Source: an uncultured Methylococcaceae bacterium (GTDB lineage Bacteria > Pseudomonadota > Gammaproteobacteria > Methylococcales > Methylomonadaceae). From it: a DNA stretch of 64,000 nucleotides. Shown here piece after piece: positions 19,145 to 27,797 of the stretch (position 1 is its first letter; the number at the start of each line of letters is the position of its first letter). A model generated the notes under the pieces. It saw only the letters and a program-made list of their open reading frames with translations, ran no database searches and was not told the origin of the DNA. The stretch lies in the NCBI GenBank assembly GCA_903917345.1, contig CAIXAE010000045.1, forward strand, positions 88,915 through 152,914, in the 5' to 3' direction. Made by a program: the position numbers and the translations under genes.

Positions 19145-19299
19145 AACCATAGATAGATACATTTATATTTAATCTATTATTACCAAATATAGTTGCTGGT
19201 AAATTTGCTGGTAAATGTAAAAAACAAAAATACTAAATAATTGATTTATAATTATATAAATTTAATTATCATTAGTCCCGCCCCCACCGAACTAAGAAT

Positions 19300-19337
19300 A
19301 ACCCCAAGTATGATTCATTAATACTTGGGGTTTTTTT
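19300..19337 (+). terminator. Strong intrinsic terminator
   Basis: ACCCCAAGTAT (19301-19311) pairs perfectly with ATACTTGGGGT (19321-19331) around a 9-base loop, and seven T follow in total. It faces the plus strand and would end transcripts from the ribbon-helix-helix gene or from the hairpin-rich region before it. This shows that the region is transcribed rightward. Confidence 0.88.
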
Positions 19338-19383
19338 ATGCTTTACATAAACGCCTTTTACAGAATCCTGCTAATAAAAGCGA

Positions 19384-20145
19384 TCAAGGATAATCTTGGC
19401 GAGTAGGACGCACCATTATTTCACTGATGTGAACGTGAGCTGGTTGGGTAATCATAAAATGAATAGTATTAGCTATATCTTCACCGATTAACAATGGCCC
19501 AAATTTTTCTGTAAAACCAGATACCATTGCTTCACTGTAGCCCGCTGCATCTTGAAAACCACTTAATAGTAAGCCCGGCTCAACTAATGAAACCCGAATG
19601 CCTTTGGGACCTATTTCACGACGTAACCCTTCTGCTAAGGCATGTACTGCAAACTTTGTGGCACCGTACACGGCACTAAAAGGTGAAATATTACGCCCAA
19701 CAACTGATCCTATAATAATGATGTCAGCAGTAGCACTAGGATGAAGACCCGCTTGTGATGCCACCATCAATCGAGCTGATTTTTGGAGTAACACCAAGGT
19801 ACTGGTTACATTGATCTGCAGTATTTTTTGGAATTCTACTATGTCACTGTCCATAACTGATCCACCTAAGCCACGGCCCGCATTAGCAATGACAATATCA
19901 GGGTATTTTCCAAAACGAGATAACGCGGCTTCAAACAAAGCATCAATCACACTATCCTGTGTAATATCACCAGAAACACCATAAAACTTCGCACCCAATT
20001 CGGCTTCTAAAGATGCTAGCTTTTCAGCATTGCGACCATTCCCAATAACTGAAACGCCCTCTGCAATTAATTTTCTGACAGTTGCTTCACCAATCCCAGA
20101 TGTAGCGCCTGTTACAATCGCTATACGCTCAATCTGTTGTGCCAT
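19384..20145 (-). CDS. SDR-family oxidoreductase
   Basis: A 253-residue short-chain dehydrogenase/reductase with one Rossmann domain. The nucleotide-binding motif is VTGATSGIGEA, and NAGRG and the catalytic YGATK (Tyr-x-x-x-Lys) preceded by the serine in IGSVVG are present. The general type is an NADP-dependent YdfG-like dehydrogenase; the substrate cannot be read from the sequence. GAGG precedes the ATG at 20145. It stands alone between the terminator at 19.3 kb and the pilin operon. Confidence 0.9.
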   Translation of the reverse strand: MAQQIERIAIVTGATSGIGEATVRKLIAEGVSVIGNGRNAEKLASLEAELGAKFYGVSGDITQDSVIDALFEAALSRFGKYPDIVIANAGRGLGGSVMDSDIVEFQKILQINVTSTLVLLQKSARLMVASQAGLHPSATADIIIIGSVVGRNISPFSAVYGATKFAVHALAEGLRREIGPKGIRVSLVEPGLLLSGFQDAAGYSEAMVSGFTEKFGPLLIGEDIANTIHFMITQPAHVHISEIMVRPTRQDYP

Positions 20146-20277
20146 CTTATTTATCCTCTTCGTTTGAAATATTTATTAGAATCCTTGCTGACATTGTATC
20201 TTTCATGGATTTCACAGACAATCCTTGTGAAAGCAGGTTCGACAGATTTATAGTTGAGGCGCGCTTGTTAAAACCTC

Positions 20278-20712
20278 TTACCAGCAATCATTAAGACCTA
20301 CGCCATTCGCACTGTTCACAATACCTTTAACGCCCAGATCAGTCAGCGTCAGATCACCGCACTTATCATTTGCTTGAAGCCCAATTGGGATAGCTGTTAA
20401 GGTATAACTCATGGCGGTTGCCGCACTGATGGAGAGATTATAATAGGCGATACCACCTCCTAATGGAGACGTCGCTGAAAATATCCTAGCCACGCCCTTA
20501 TCCCCAGATAATCCAGCACCCAAATACGTATAGTTTTGGGTATAGTAACGCTCCATCGCATTAGAAAATGCCATTAATGTGGCTTTAGCCTCTGCCCTTC
20601 TTGCTTTCTGAAGACTACTTATGAAACTGGGATATGAAATACCGGCTAACACGACAACTAATACCAAGGTAATCATGAGCTCAATCAATGTAAATGCGCC
20701 GTATCGTTTCAT
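20278..20712 (-). CDS. pilE: Type IV pilin-like protein PilE
   Basis: A 144-residue prepilin. The leader MKRYGA is followed by FTLIELMITLVLVVVLAGIS, the N-methylated hydrophobic helix with Glu at position 5. The residue just before the cleavage point is Ala rather than the usual Gly. Two C-terminal cysteines (around KCGDLT and NDCW) can form the pilin disulfide loop. Its ATG overlaps the pilY1 stop (ATGA), and it is the last gene of the minor-pilin operon. In such operons pilE encodes a minor pilin that helps start pilus assembly, not necessarily the major subunit. Confidence 0.85.
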   Translation of the reverse strand: MKRYGAFTLIELMITLVLVVVLAGISYPSFISSLQKARRAEAKATLMAFSNAMERYYTQNYTYLGAGLSGDKGVARIFSATSPLGGGIAYYNLSISAATAMSYTLTAIPIGLQANDKCGDLTLTDLGVKGIVNSANGVGLNDCW

Positions 20713-22910
20713 TGATTAAATATCTCTCGCCATGCAATTCGACCCATTTTGTCTGTCACGTTTTCTTGTTTAGGTGCCGTTACAGGAGATATAACTGTTT
20801 CTGGTAATGTCGTTAGTTCTGTCACCTTTTCACTTCCATCTCGAAATACCTGCTGAACAGTAATACTCCCATCATCTTGAGTGATCGTATTCACTACATA
20901 AATCGATAAATCACTGTACGTAGTAGTCGTCGCTTTTATATGACCAAAATTTGTTGTAATGACACTTTTAATGCTGAGTCCAACTGGAATAGTTGGCTCA
21001 ATAATCTTAATAAGCTGGCTTCCAGATTGAAGCTCTAGATGAGAGAACAATACGCTATTAAGCGTAGTCGTCTGTAGATAGGTTGGCTGAGAATAAAACC
21101 CAGCGCCAAGATACTTAGCCACAGGAATACAGGGCGCCGTAACTGTTACCGTACAACTCGTAAACCGATCTAAATCTGTCAGTAGCCCATCGCCATTACT
21201 ATCAAAAATGGGATGATCAGGAGAGCCCCCTGTATTAATATCCAGTTCATAAAACCAATGGCTAAAATTGCTTGTACCCTGAGCATCAAAGGTGGCTAGT
21301 GTACTTACAAAATAGAAGCGCCCATTTTCCTTAAAAGGATTGTCTCCGATGACTTGCTCTCCCATGGGCAAAGCAAGTCGCCATGCCCGATGCTGTACAC
21401 CCGTTGCATCCCATTGAGGTTGATAGGCTGTTACAGTTCGCCACGTGCTTGAACCTGAACCAACTAAACTTTGTTCTAATAGTGCTGCACTACCTGCAGG
21501 CGCCCCATCCCAAACCCCATAAACATAATGTACGGCGGACACATCAATATCATCTTCTGAAAGCACACGGCCAGTTGCAAAAACAACTAACTGCCCCACT
21601 CCGCTTGGATGCGCCGTAATCACTGGTGCGGTGGTAATAGCTTGCAGTGGTGATGTCGTAAATAGCGAACCATAAGCTCCCACACTAAAGTCTAGTGAGG
21701 ATAGACTACTTAGATTAAACTTCCACACTTGCCCATCTAAATCGCCTGCGTAGACATAATCAACTTTACCATCACCATTAGCATCAAATAATGTGGGTGA
21801 TGACAAACCATTGGGACTTTGACTGTTTCCAGAACCGGTATCAATTGCTTTAATTAAGCCACCGGACTCTAAGTTGATCACATAAAGTATCGCATGACCA
21901 CTACCCGAGTTTATATACCCGTTACCCGCAATAACCACAGCAGTGCCATCATTCAATCGACCTATTTTAGGCCGGCCATAGGTATACCCTAAATCTGCAA
22001 AACCTATTGTATCTGGCGTAATTTCCCATTTAATATACTGAGTAGCACTGTACTCATCTTCAGCATTGGCATTCGTTACATCTAAGCTATAGAAACCTTT
22101 ACCTCCCGCGCCTAAACCACCCACTAATATGGATTTATCACTATTTTGATAAGACACATTAGCAATGCTCATATTGCCGTCTACAAAATAACTGTGCACA
22201 TAAGGCTTATTCGCTAAACGCTTTAAATTGGCGATTAACATGGAAGGAATGTAGGCGTATATCTCTTCTGCAGTTAAGGCATTAAACACATGCAACAGAC
22301 CATCGTTAGCACCCACATAAAGGTATGGGTGCGCTTTATCTTGTTGCCAATAGGTAATATTAGTATGAATAATATCGCCTAATACTGATGCTCTAACTCT
22401 ATAAGCCTCTGGTGCATAACCCTCCGCACTACGATCACCCCGAATATAATCTACACGCTTCGGCCCAGAAATCTCATCGCCTAAACTGGCTTGCTGATTT
22501 GCAGAGAGCTCTGTCCATCTAAAAGGAATTGAATGGCTCCCATTACGGGTGACTATTTTTCTACCCGTATCATAATTTAATAAATTTAAGCGACTGGCGA
22601 CAGTCGATAAGCCCCACGGCCCCGTAGCTTGCACTTGAGCCAAATCATTAATGGCTTTAGCGCTCATATCGCCACTCCATTTTGTTTGATCAAATGTAAA
22701 TGGATAAACTGTGGATTGATTAGACTGTAAATCGCTATAACTGATAGCGAGACTGCCTATACTTGCAATAGGTTGAAGTGCTGGATCAAATAGCTCTGCC
22801 GCAAGCAACGAATGATTAAGGCCTATCAACACCGGCAATAATCTTAGCGACCTACTTTTAATAAACAAAGGCGGAAATAGGGACTTTAAAATAACTTTGT
22901 AACTGAACAA
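20709..22910 (-). CDS. pilY1: Type IV pilus tip/assembly protein PilY1 (short form)
   Basis: About 733 residues matching the C-terminal beta-propeller part of PilY1: YLYVGANDGLLHVFNA, LVGGLGAGGKGFYSLDV, and calcium loops in DANGDGKVDY and DSNGDGLL. A signal-peptide-like stretch (LLPVLIGLNHSLLAAE) is near the N-terminus. Many PilY1 proteins exceed 1000 residues with an N-terminal von Willebrand A-like domain, which is missing here. The start is uncertain: the first possible codon is TTG at 22910, overlapping pilX, and no ATG precedes the signal region. Probably surface-exposed on the pilus tip, aiding adhesion or twitching. Confidence 0.85.
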   Translation of the reverse strand: MFSYKVILKSLFPPLFIKSRSLRLLPVLIGLNHSLLAAELFDPALQPIASIGSLAISYSDLQSNQSTVYPFTFDQTKWSGDMSAKAINDLAQVQATGPWGLSTVASRLNLLNYDTGRKIVTRNGSHSIPFRWTELSANQQASLGDEISGPKRVDYIRGDRSAEGYAPEAYRVRASVLGDIIHTNITYWQQDKAHPYLYVGANDGLLHVFNALTAEEIYAYIPSMLIANLKRLANKPYVHSYFVDGNMSIANVSYQNSDKSILVGGLGAGGKGFYSLDVTNANAEDEYSATQYIKWEITPDTIGFADLGYTYGRPKIGRLNDGTAVVIAGNGYINSGSGHAILYVINLESGGLIKAIDTGSGNSQSPNGLSSPTLFDANGDGKVDYVYAGDLDGQVWKFNLSSLSSLDFSVGAYGSLFTTSPLQAITTAPVITAHPSGVGQLVVFATGRVLSEDDIDVSAVHYVYGVWDGAPAGSAALLEQSLVGSGSSTWRTVTAYQPQWDATGVQHRAWRLALPMGEQVIGDNPFKENGRFYFVSTLATFDAQGTSNFSHWFYELDINTGGSPDHPIFDSNGDGLLTDLDRFTSCTVTVTAPCIPVAKYLGAGFYSQPTYLQTTTLNSVLFSHLELQSGSQLIKIIEPTIPVGLSIKSVITTNFGHIKATTTTYSDLSIYVVNTITQDDGSITVQQVFRDGSEKVTELTTLPETVISPVTAPKQENVTDKMGRIAWREIFNQ

Positions 22911-23388
22911 AGGTGCTGCTATCCAAGCCCCATGCTATCGTGGTAATACGAAATGTTGCCAGTACTCTGCTGGTATCTGAGCTTTGCACTATATGCATTA
23001 ACTCAATCACATACCGAGGAGCTTGCACGACATTTTTAAGCTGTCCACTGAATGCACGTCCTTTCTCTAACCAATTAAAATTGACTACCGACCATAATGG
23101 CGTCCCTATTAAAGGACATAATCCTTGTACACAATCAGAGCCCTGAAAGGGCCCTGCACTTAATTTCAAAGGATTAAACGTTAAATTATTACCGCTAATA
23201 AATGCTTCAGCCTCTCTTAATGATGACTCCGCAGCTTGCAATGCCACACTCCGACTGTAATAGTTTGCGCGCATCTTTTCTTCTAATAGACTGGTTTCTA
23301 AAGAGGTCGTCGCAATTAATGTCAGTAAGAGTAATAAGATTAAACTCATCATTAAAATAATACCGCTTTGCGACTTCAACTTCAGCAT
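22858..23388 (-). CDS. pilX: Minor pilin assembly protein PilX
   Basis: A 176-residue protein with the PilX N-terminus: SQSGIILMMSLILLLLLTLI, then helix residues EEKMRANYYSRSVALQAAE. This class lacks the usual Glu5 of pilins in places but shares the long hydrophobic helix. It joins PilV, PilW, PilE and FimT in the initiation complex at the pilus tip. It lies between pilW and pilY1 on the same strand, and its end overlaps the proposed pilY1 start. Confidence 0.85.
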   Translation of the reverse strand: MLKLKSQSGIILMMSLILLLLLTLIATTSLETSLLEEKMRANYYSRSVALQAAESSLREAEAFISGNNLTFNPLKLSAGPFQGSDCVQGLCPLIGTPLWSVVNFNWLEKGRAFSGQLKNVVQAPRYVIELMHIVQSSDTSRVLATFRITTIAWGLDSSTFVQLQSYFKVPISAFVY

Positions 23389-23398
23389 GACAGAGGGC

Positions 23399-24097
23399 TC
23401 ATGAATGTCGATTTCTAAGCATAAAGGTTGAGCTATAAACGCGCCTTAAGCGTTTATCCGTTCTAATCGTGCCATTAAAGTTATAGGGGATGGCCTTGTC
23501 GATTAAATTGTCATCCATACTGCTCAGCAATAAACTGACTTTAATACTCACTACCTTCTCAAAGTCGACGCCTGAGTTATAGGTTACGTAGACATTAGGT
23601 GCGCTATCAGCATCCGTATCCACACCATACAAAAACACCATTGCTTCAACACCTTCAACAATATCGTTGTTGATACTATTTGTATTTCGTCTTAACACCG
23701 CATTATTAAGAGTGTAAATAACAGTAGACGTTTTATCCCAATAATAACTCGCCGATTGATTAACACTGTCGCCGCAATTTGTCGTTGGCATTGCCACCAC
23801 AAAAGCGGCTTTTAAGATGAGTCTTGCTTCATCACCGTATAGATCACCTTTACTCGGCATTAAACAGCCCCAATAGCCTGTTACTCGGATATCACGCCCT
23901 ATCAACTCCAGCGCTAACCAACCGTTTTCTTGTAACCGCGACAAGTTATCTTGAATACGATAAGTTTGCTTAATATTAATAAAAGTAGCTATGGCACCGC
24001 CTAATAGAAAAGTGCCGATCAATATAGCTACCATCATTTCTATTAAAGACAATCCTCTCTGCCGCTGTCCATCATTTATATTTGGCAGCATCTTCAT
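23399..24097 (-). CDS. pilW: Minor pilin PilW
   Basis: A 232-residue prepilin with the cleavage motif RQRG then LSLIEMMVAILIGTFLLGG, and a C-terminal globular domain typical of PilW in length. A conserved ENGWLALELIGRDIRVTGYWGC segment follows the helix, as in this family. The ATG at 24097 overlaps the pilV stop (ATGA). Part of the fimT-pilV-pilW-pilX-pilY1-pilE operon. Confidence 0.88.
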   Translation of the reverse strand: MKMLPNINDGQRQRGLSLIEMMVAILIGTFLLGGAIATFINIKQTYRIQDNLSRLQENGWLALELIGRDIRVTGYWGCLMPSKGDLYGDEARLILKAAFVVAMPTTNCGDSVNQSASYYWDKTSTVIYTLNNAVLRRNTNSINNDIVEGVEAMVFLYGVDTDADSAPNVYVTYNSGVDFEKVVSIKVSLLLSSMDDNLIDKAIPYNFNGTIRTDKRLRRVYSSTFMLRNRHS

Positions 24098-24561
24098 AGT
24101 AAGAAACTCATAGTGATATTTGCATCCAAGGCATTAACAGCCCCATCCCTGTTTTCATCCCATTGAATAGAAATGGTGTAAACGCCATTACTATTTGTAA
24201 TAGCACCGGTTGCATCAGTGGATAGCTTGGACAACTGCGCTTGCCAGTCACATAAATCCAAGGCAACAATTTGTTGAGGCGCGCAAAGATTCCCGCTGTC
24301 TTTACACTGATTACAAGGGGGATCTGCGCTATGCGTTGAAGCGGCGACAACAGTGGTTAAATACAACTGCTGGGCATGCGGATTGGCCCGAATCCTATCG
24401 ATGACATCCATAGCCATTAAGTTTGCCTGCCCTCGCACATAGGTACTTTGATTATTCTTCAAACTGATGATTTGTAGACCAGCCAAACCCAACAAACCTA
24501 CTGATAATATAACCAAGGCGATTAACACTTCTATTAAGGTAAACCCCCGAGACTTTGTCAT
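24094..24561 (-). CDS. pilV: Minor pilin PilV
   Basis: A 155-residue prepilin with leader MTKSRG and mature start FTLIEVLIALVILSVGLLGL, a standard class III signal with Gly before the cleavage. After the helix comes the PilV-like segment NQSTYVRGQANLMAMDVIDR. It has a cluster of cysteines (CNQCKDSGNLC) in the globular domain. It lies 3 bases after fimT and overlaps pilW. Confidence 0.9.
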   Translation of the reverse strand: MTKSRGFTLIEVLIALVILSVGLLGLAGLQIISLKNNQSTYVRGQANLMAMDVIDRIRANPHAQQLYLTTVVAASTHSADPPCNQCKDSGNLCAPQQIVALDLCDWQAQLSKLSTDATGAITNSNGVYTISIQWDENRDGAVNALDANITMSFLL

Positions 24562-24564
24562 CCG

Positions 24565-25158
24565 TTAAAAGGGTGAGATCGTGCAAGAGACAATTTCACT
24601 GCCATCATCTCTTTCTGGAATACCATTATGATTAGCATCAATCCCTAAATGGATTCTGCCTGCCGCATTCACTGTGACTAACCTTGAGGTATAAGATTTA
24701 GGTAAATTATCACCGTCTCTATTATCACAAATCACAAAGCTACCAAAATTACTACTGGTGCCGTCTGATTTAAAGCGTATAAAGTTAGTAAAATTCTTGT
24801 TACCTCTTAACGTAAAGTTAGCGGGCAAAGCCGAATGCACCCGCAATAAAATATCAGTAGTATCTAATACATTCTTATGTGCTGACGTTGATCGATCAAT
24901 ATCTACAAAGATTTGCCACCCTTGCTCCCATTGCAAGAAGGTTTTTCTTAAGACCACTTGTTGGCCGCGTTTTATCGCTTCACTGCGCGCATAATTAAGA
25001 TCAGTGACCCACTCATTGATACTCGTGGTTAATCTATTCGTAGAAAGTAAGGTATTAAAACTTGGCATCGCTAAGCCAAACAGCACAAGCCCGATGGAAA
25101 GCGTAATGAGTAATTCTAATAGCGTAAACGCCAGAGGATAGCTTGGAACATTTTGCAT
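24565..25158 (-). CDS. fimT: Minor pilin FimT/FimU-type (GspH-like)
   Basis: A 197-residue prepilin. The leader ends YPLA and the mature part starts FTLLELLITLSIGLVLFGLA; the residue before the cleavage is Ala instead of Gly, as in the pilE product of this operon. The GspH/FimT family pattern LNYARSEAIKRGQQVVLRK is present. It is the first gene of the operon. The 165 bases upstream hold no clear promoter motif. FimT and FimU cannot be told apart from sequence alone. Confidence 0.83.
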   Translation of the reverse strand: MQNVPSYPLAFTLLELLITLSIGLVLFGLAMPSFNTLLSTNRLTTSINEWVTDLNYARSEAIKRGQQVVLRKTFLQWEQGWQIFVDIDRSTSAHKNVLDTTDILLRVHSALPANFTLRGNKNFTNFIRFKSDGTSSNFGSFVICDNRDGDNLPKSYTSRLVTVNAAGRIHLGIDANHNGIPERDDGSEIVSCTISPF

Positions 25159-25324
25159 ACGACGCAGTCACTCCAAGACTCATGATGAGAACCTTAACCG
25201 ATAACGCTAAAAATCAGCGGACTCGAATTAGGTTATGTCGCAAATCTAATATTAATCAAAATAATGTTAGCTAAAGTAGATTTGCTTTAAGCCATACTAA
25301 CATGGATTATTCAATCGTTATCAA

Positions 25325-25840
25325 TTAACTTAGCCACTGATAATGAACCATCAATAACAAAAGGCCACCTGCAAATACCGCCGCCAATACGTCATCAATC
25401 ATAATACCGAACCCTCCGGCAACATGACGGTCTAACCACCTAATAGGCCAAGGTTTTAAAATATCAAAGAGTCTAAACAATACAAAGCCAGCCACTATAG
25501 TTTGCCAGGTACATGGCACTAACCACAAAGTGATTAAATAGCCAGCCACTTCATCCCAAACAATACCACCAAAATCATGTTCGCCTAATTTATGAGCGGC
25601 AATACCACATATCCAAATACCGGCGACTATCGCCAAAGTAGTTAAAATGCTGTAAGTGATAAAGTTAGTTTGGGCAAATAACCAATACACGGGAATAGCC
25701 GCTAAAGTCCCCATGGTACCGGGGGCTTTCTTTGCGAGCCCTGAACCAAAACCAAACGCTAAAAACAAAAGTGGGTTAGATAATATCTGCCTGGGGGTTA
25801 GCTTATTTTTACCGTAAGAACTATTTAGAAAAATGCTCAT
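25325..25840 (-). CDS. pgpA: Phosphatidylglycerophosphatase A
   Basis: A membrane phosphatase of about 171 residues with the PgpA motifs FGFGSGLAKKAPGTMGTL near the start, VWDEVAGYLITLW, and RLFDILKPWPI with IDDVLAAV. It hydrolyses phosphatidylglycerophosphate to phosphatidylglycerol. The ATG at 25840 is chosen because it gives the family's usual N-terminus. A longer frame to 25987 would overlap thiL by more than 160 bases and lacks similarity. The chosen start overlaps the thiL end by 20 bases, as is common for this pair. Confidence 0.9.
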   Translation of the reverse strand: MSIFLNSSYGKNKLTPRQILSNPLLFLAFGFGSGLAKKAPGTMGTLAAIPVYWLFAQTNFITYSILTTLAIVAGIWICGIAAHKLGEHDFGGIVWDEVAGYLITLWLVPCTWQTIVAGFVLFRLFDILKPWPIRWLDRHVAGGFGIMIDDVLAAVFAGGLLLLMVHYQWLS

Positions 25841-26759
25841 AACCTTTATGTTCAAAAGTTTGGATAGCACCCGATTTACGCACGCGTAAACCCGGTGTGG
25901 ATTCAATAACACCCATCTGAGTGTATTGGCCTTTGAGTTGATGTACTTTATCAGGACTAATGGTAAAACAAAGCTCGTAATCATCACCTGCCGTTAAAGG
26001 CATCATCCAATCATTCGTCTCATTGACATAGGCCATTACAGACGCTGACAGGGGTAGACTTTCCCAATCTAGACAAGCACCCACATGACTTTGATCCAGA
26101 ATATGTCCTAAATCAGAAGCCAACCCATCTGATAAATCAATACACGCATTCGCTTTATCAATTAAATCTAAACCCGCAGCAACTCTAGGATCAGGCGTAT
26201 TAAAGTGCTGTAAAGCAGAGTGAGGATCAGCGCATTCATAACCTAAGTTAATCTTTAATCCGAGTCCTGCATCACCCAAGTTCCCGGTCATAAATATTAA
26301 ATCACCGACTTTAGCACCCGAGCGTAACAAAGCTTTTTGTTCTGGCACCAATCCCATGGCTTGTACGGTGAGCGTCAAGGGCCCAGCAGTGGTATCTCCG
26401 CCAATTAAATCAACACCATATCGCTCGGCAAGCGTTAAAAAACCTTTAGAAAAAGCCTGCAACCACTCAGCATCAACCGAGGGTAACGTTAGGGCTAACG
26501 TCACCGAAAGTGGCTTTGCCCCCATACTGGCTAAATCACTTAAATTAACCGCTAATAATTTATGACCCAGTTGTTCAGGGTCTGCCTCTGCAAAGAAGTG
26601 CACCCCTTCAACCATCGTATCGGTAGTCACCGCAAGTTGGTAACCCACAGGCAACGACAACAACGCACAATCATCACCAATACCCAAACTAGTTGCGCTA
26701 TTCTTACGCGATGGTTGCGCAAAAAACTGATGAATCAGGGAAAATTCAGTAAGTGCCAT
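25821..26759 (-). CDS. thiL: Thiamine-monophosphate kinase
   Basis: A 312-residue protein with ThiL motifs: GIGDDCALL, TTDTMVEGVHF, IGGDTTAGP, DLSDGLASDLGH and TAGDDYELCF. It phosphorylates thiamine monophosphate to the active diphosphate using ATP and Mg2+. The ATG at 26759 gives the typical beginning (EFSLIHQFF); an upstream TTG at 26786 is less likely. It follows nusB in the usual nusB-thiL-pgpA order. Confidence 0.95.
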   Translation of the reverse strand: MALTEFSLIHQFFAQPSRKNSATSLGIGDDCALLSLPVGYQLAVTTDTMVEGVHFFAEADPEQLGHKLLAVNLSDLASMGAKPLSVTLALTLPSVDAEWLQAFSKGFLTLAERYGVDLIGGDTTAGPLTLTVQAMGLVPEQKALLRSGAKVGDLIFMTGNLGDAGLGLKINLGYECADPHSALQHFNTPDPRVAAGLDLIDKANACIDLSDGLASDLGHILDQSHVGACLDWESLPLSASVMAYVNETNDWMMPLTAGDDYELCFTISPDKVHQLKGQYTQMGVIESTPGLRVRKSGAIQTFEHKGYEHFSK

Positions 26760-26791
26760 GGATGTTGTTTTTAGAGTAGCGAACAAGCCGT

Positions 26792-27262
26792 TTAGTGAGT
26801 GCCTGCATCACCTTTATGGCTGTCGGTTTTAGCAGCCATTTTAATCTTTACTTCAATTTGACGTTTTTGCTGAGCCAGTTTATCTAAGATACCATTCACA
26901 TATTTATGACTGCCATCCGCACCAAAGCATTTAGCCAGATTAATGGCTTCATTTAAGATAACCTTAAATGGCATATCTGGCCGTTGCAACAACTCATAAG
27001 CACCGATTCTTAATATCGCGCGTTCAACAGGATCAATCTGATCTACAGGTCGATCAACAAATTCAGTTAAAGCCGCATCGATAACATCAAGATTTTTAGG
27101 TACACCATGAAATAGCTCAACAAAATAACTTTTTTGCGCGTCTTTCAGGCGATCTTCTTCATTAAACTGACGTTCAATTTCGACTAAACTTTGCCCTGTC
27201 ATTTGCCATTGATACAAAGCCTGAACACCGGCTTTGCGTGCATTCGTTCTAGCTTGACTCAT
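26792..27262 (-). CDS. nusB: Transcription antitermination factor NusB
   Basis: A 156-residue helical protein with NusB signatures: ARNARKAGVQALYQWQMTG-like N-terminus, VDQIDPVERAILRIGAYELL, and VILNEAINLAKCFGADGSHKYVNGILDKL (given here in pieces of the family pattern). It binds boxA RNA with NusE for rRNA antitermination. Its start ATG overlaps the ribH stop. A tail of about 20 residues rich in Lys extends beyond the usual end. Confidence 0.94.
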   Translation of the reverse strand: MSQARTNARKAGVQALYQWQMTGQSLVEIERQFNEEDRLKDAQKSYFVELFHGVPKNLDVIDAALTEFVDRPVDQIDPVERAILRIGAYELLQRPDMPFKVILNEAINLAKCFGADGSHKYVNGILDKLAQQKRQIEVKIKMAAKTDSHKGDAGTH

Positions 27263-27738
27263 TAGGCTTCCAGGTTATTAAACAAACTAACCATTTCGAT
27301 CACTGACATTGCAGCTTCAGCGCCTTTATTACCGGCTTTAGTGCCTGCACGTTCAATCGCTTGTTCAATTGAATCAACGGTTAAAACGCCAAAGCTAACA
27401 GGAATGTTATATTGTAAAGACACTGTCGCGATACCTTTTACACACTCGCCTGCTACATATTCAAAATGCGGTGTACCTCCTCTAATTACTGCACCTAAAG
27501 CAATAATCGCATCATATTTTTTTGTGGCGGCCACACGTTGCACAACCACAGGTAATTCGAAAGCGCCGGGGGCTCTCACTACGCTAATGTCAGCTTTATT
27601 TGCACCGTGTCTGACTAAGGCATCTATGGCACCCGCTTCTAATTGCTCAACAATAAAACTATTAAAACGAGAGGCCACAATACAAAATTTACCACCGTTG
27701 ACTAATAAATTACCTTCAAATGTTTTTATGGCTGACAT
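27262..27738 (-). CDS. ribH: 6,7-dimethyl-8-ribityllumazine synthase
   Basis: A 158-residue lumazine synthase. Motifs: [46 protein letters not shown], and [17 protein letters not shown] with the arginine and histidine that bind phosphate. It condenses dihydroxybutanone phosphate with the ribityl-pyrimidine to make lumazine, the substrate of riboflavin synthase. Part of the ribD-ribE-ribBA-ribH operon. Confidence 0.96.
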   Translation of the reverse strand: MSAIKTFEGNLLVNGGKFCIVASRFNSFIVEQLEAGAIDALVRHGANKADISVVRAPGAFELPVVVQRVAATKKYDAIIALGAVIRGGTPHFEYVAGECVKGIATVSLQYNIPVSFGVLTVDSIEQAIERAGTKAGNKGAEAAMSVIEMVSLFNNLEA

Positions 27739-27797
27739 ATTATCTCTCTACTTTATTAATAAAAATTCTTACCGAAACAATCTACCTAAGCTCTGTG

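Noticed and set aside
25841..25987. Longer N-terminus for PgpA
   Set aside because: It would overlap thiL by over 160 bases and adds sequence unlike the family; the ATG at 25840 fits better.
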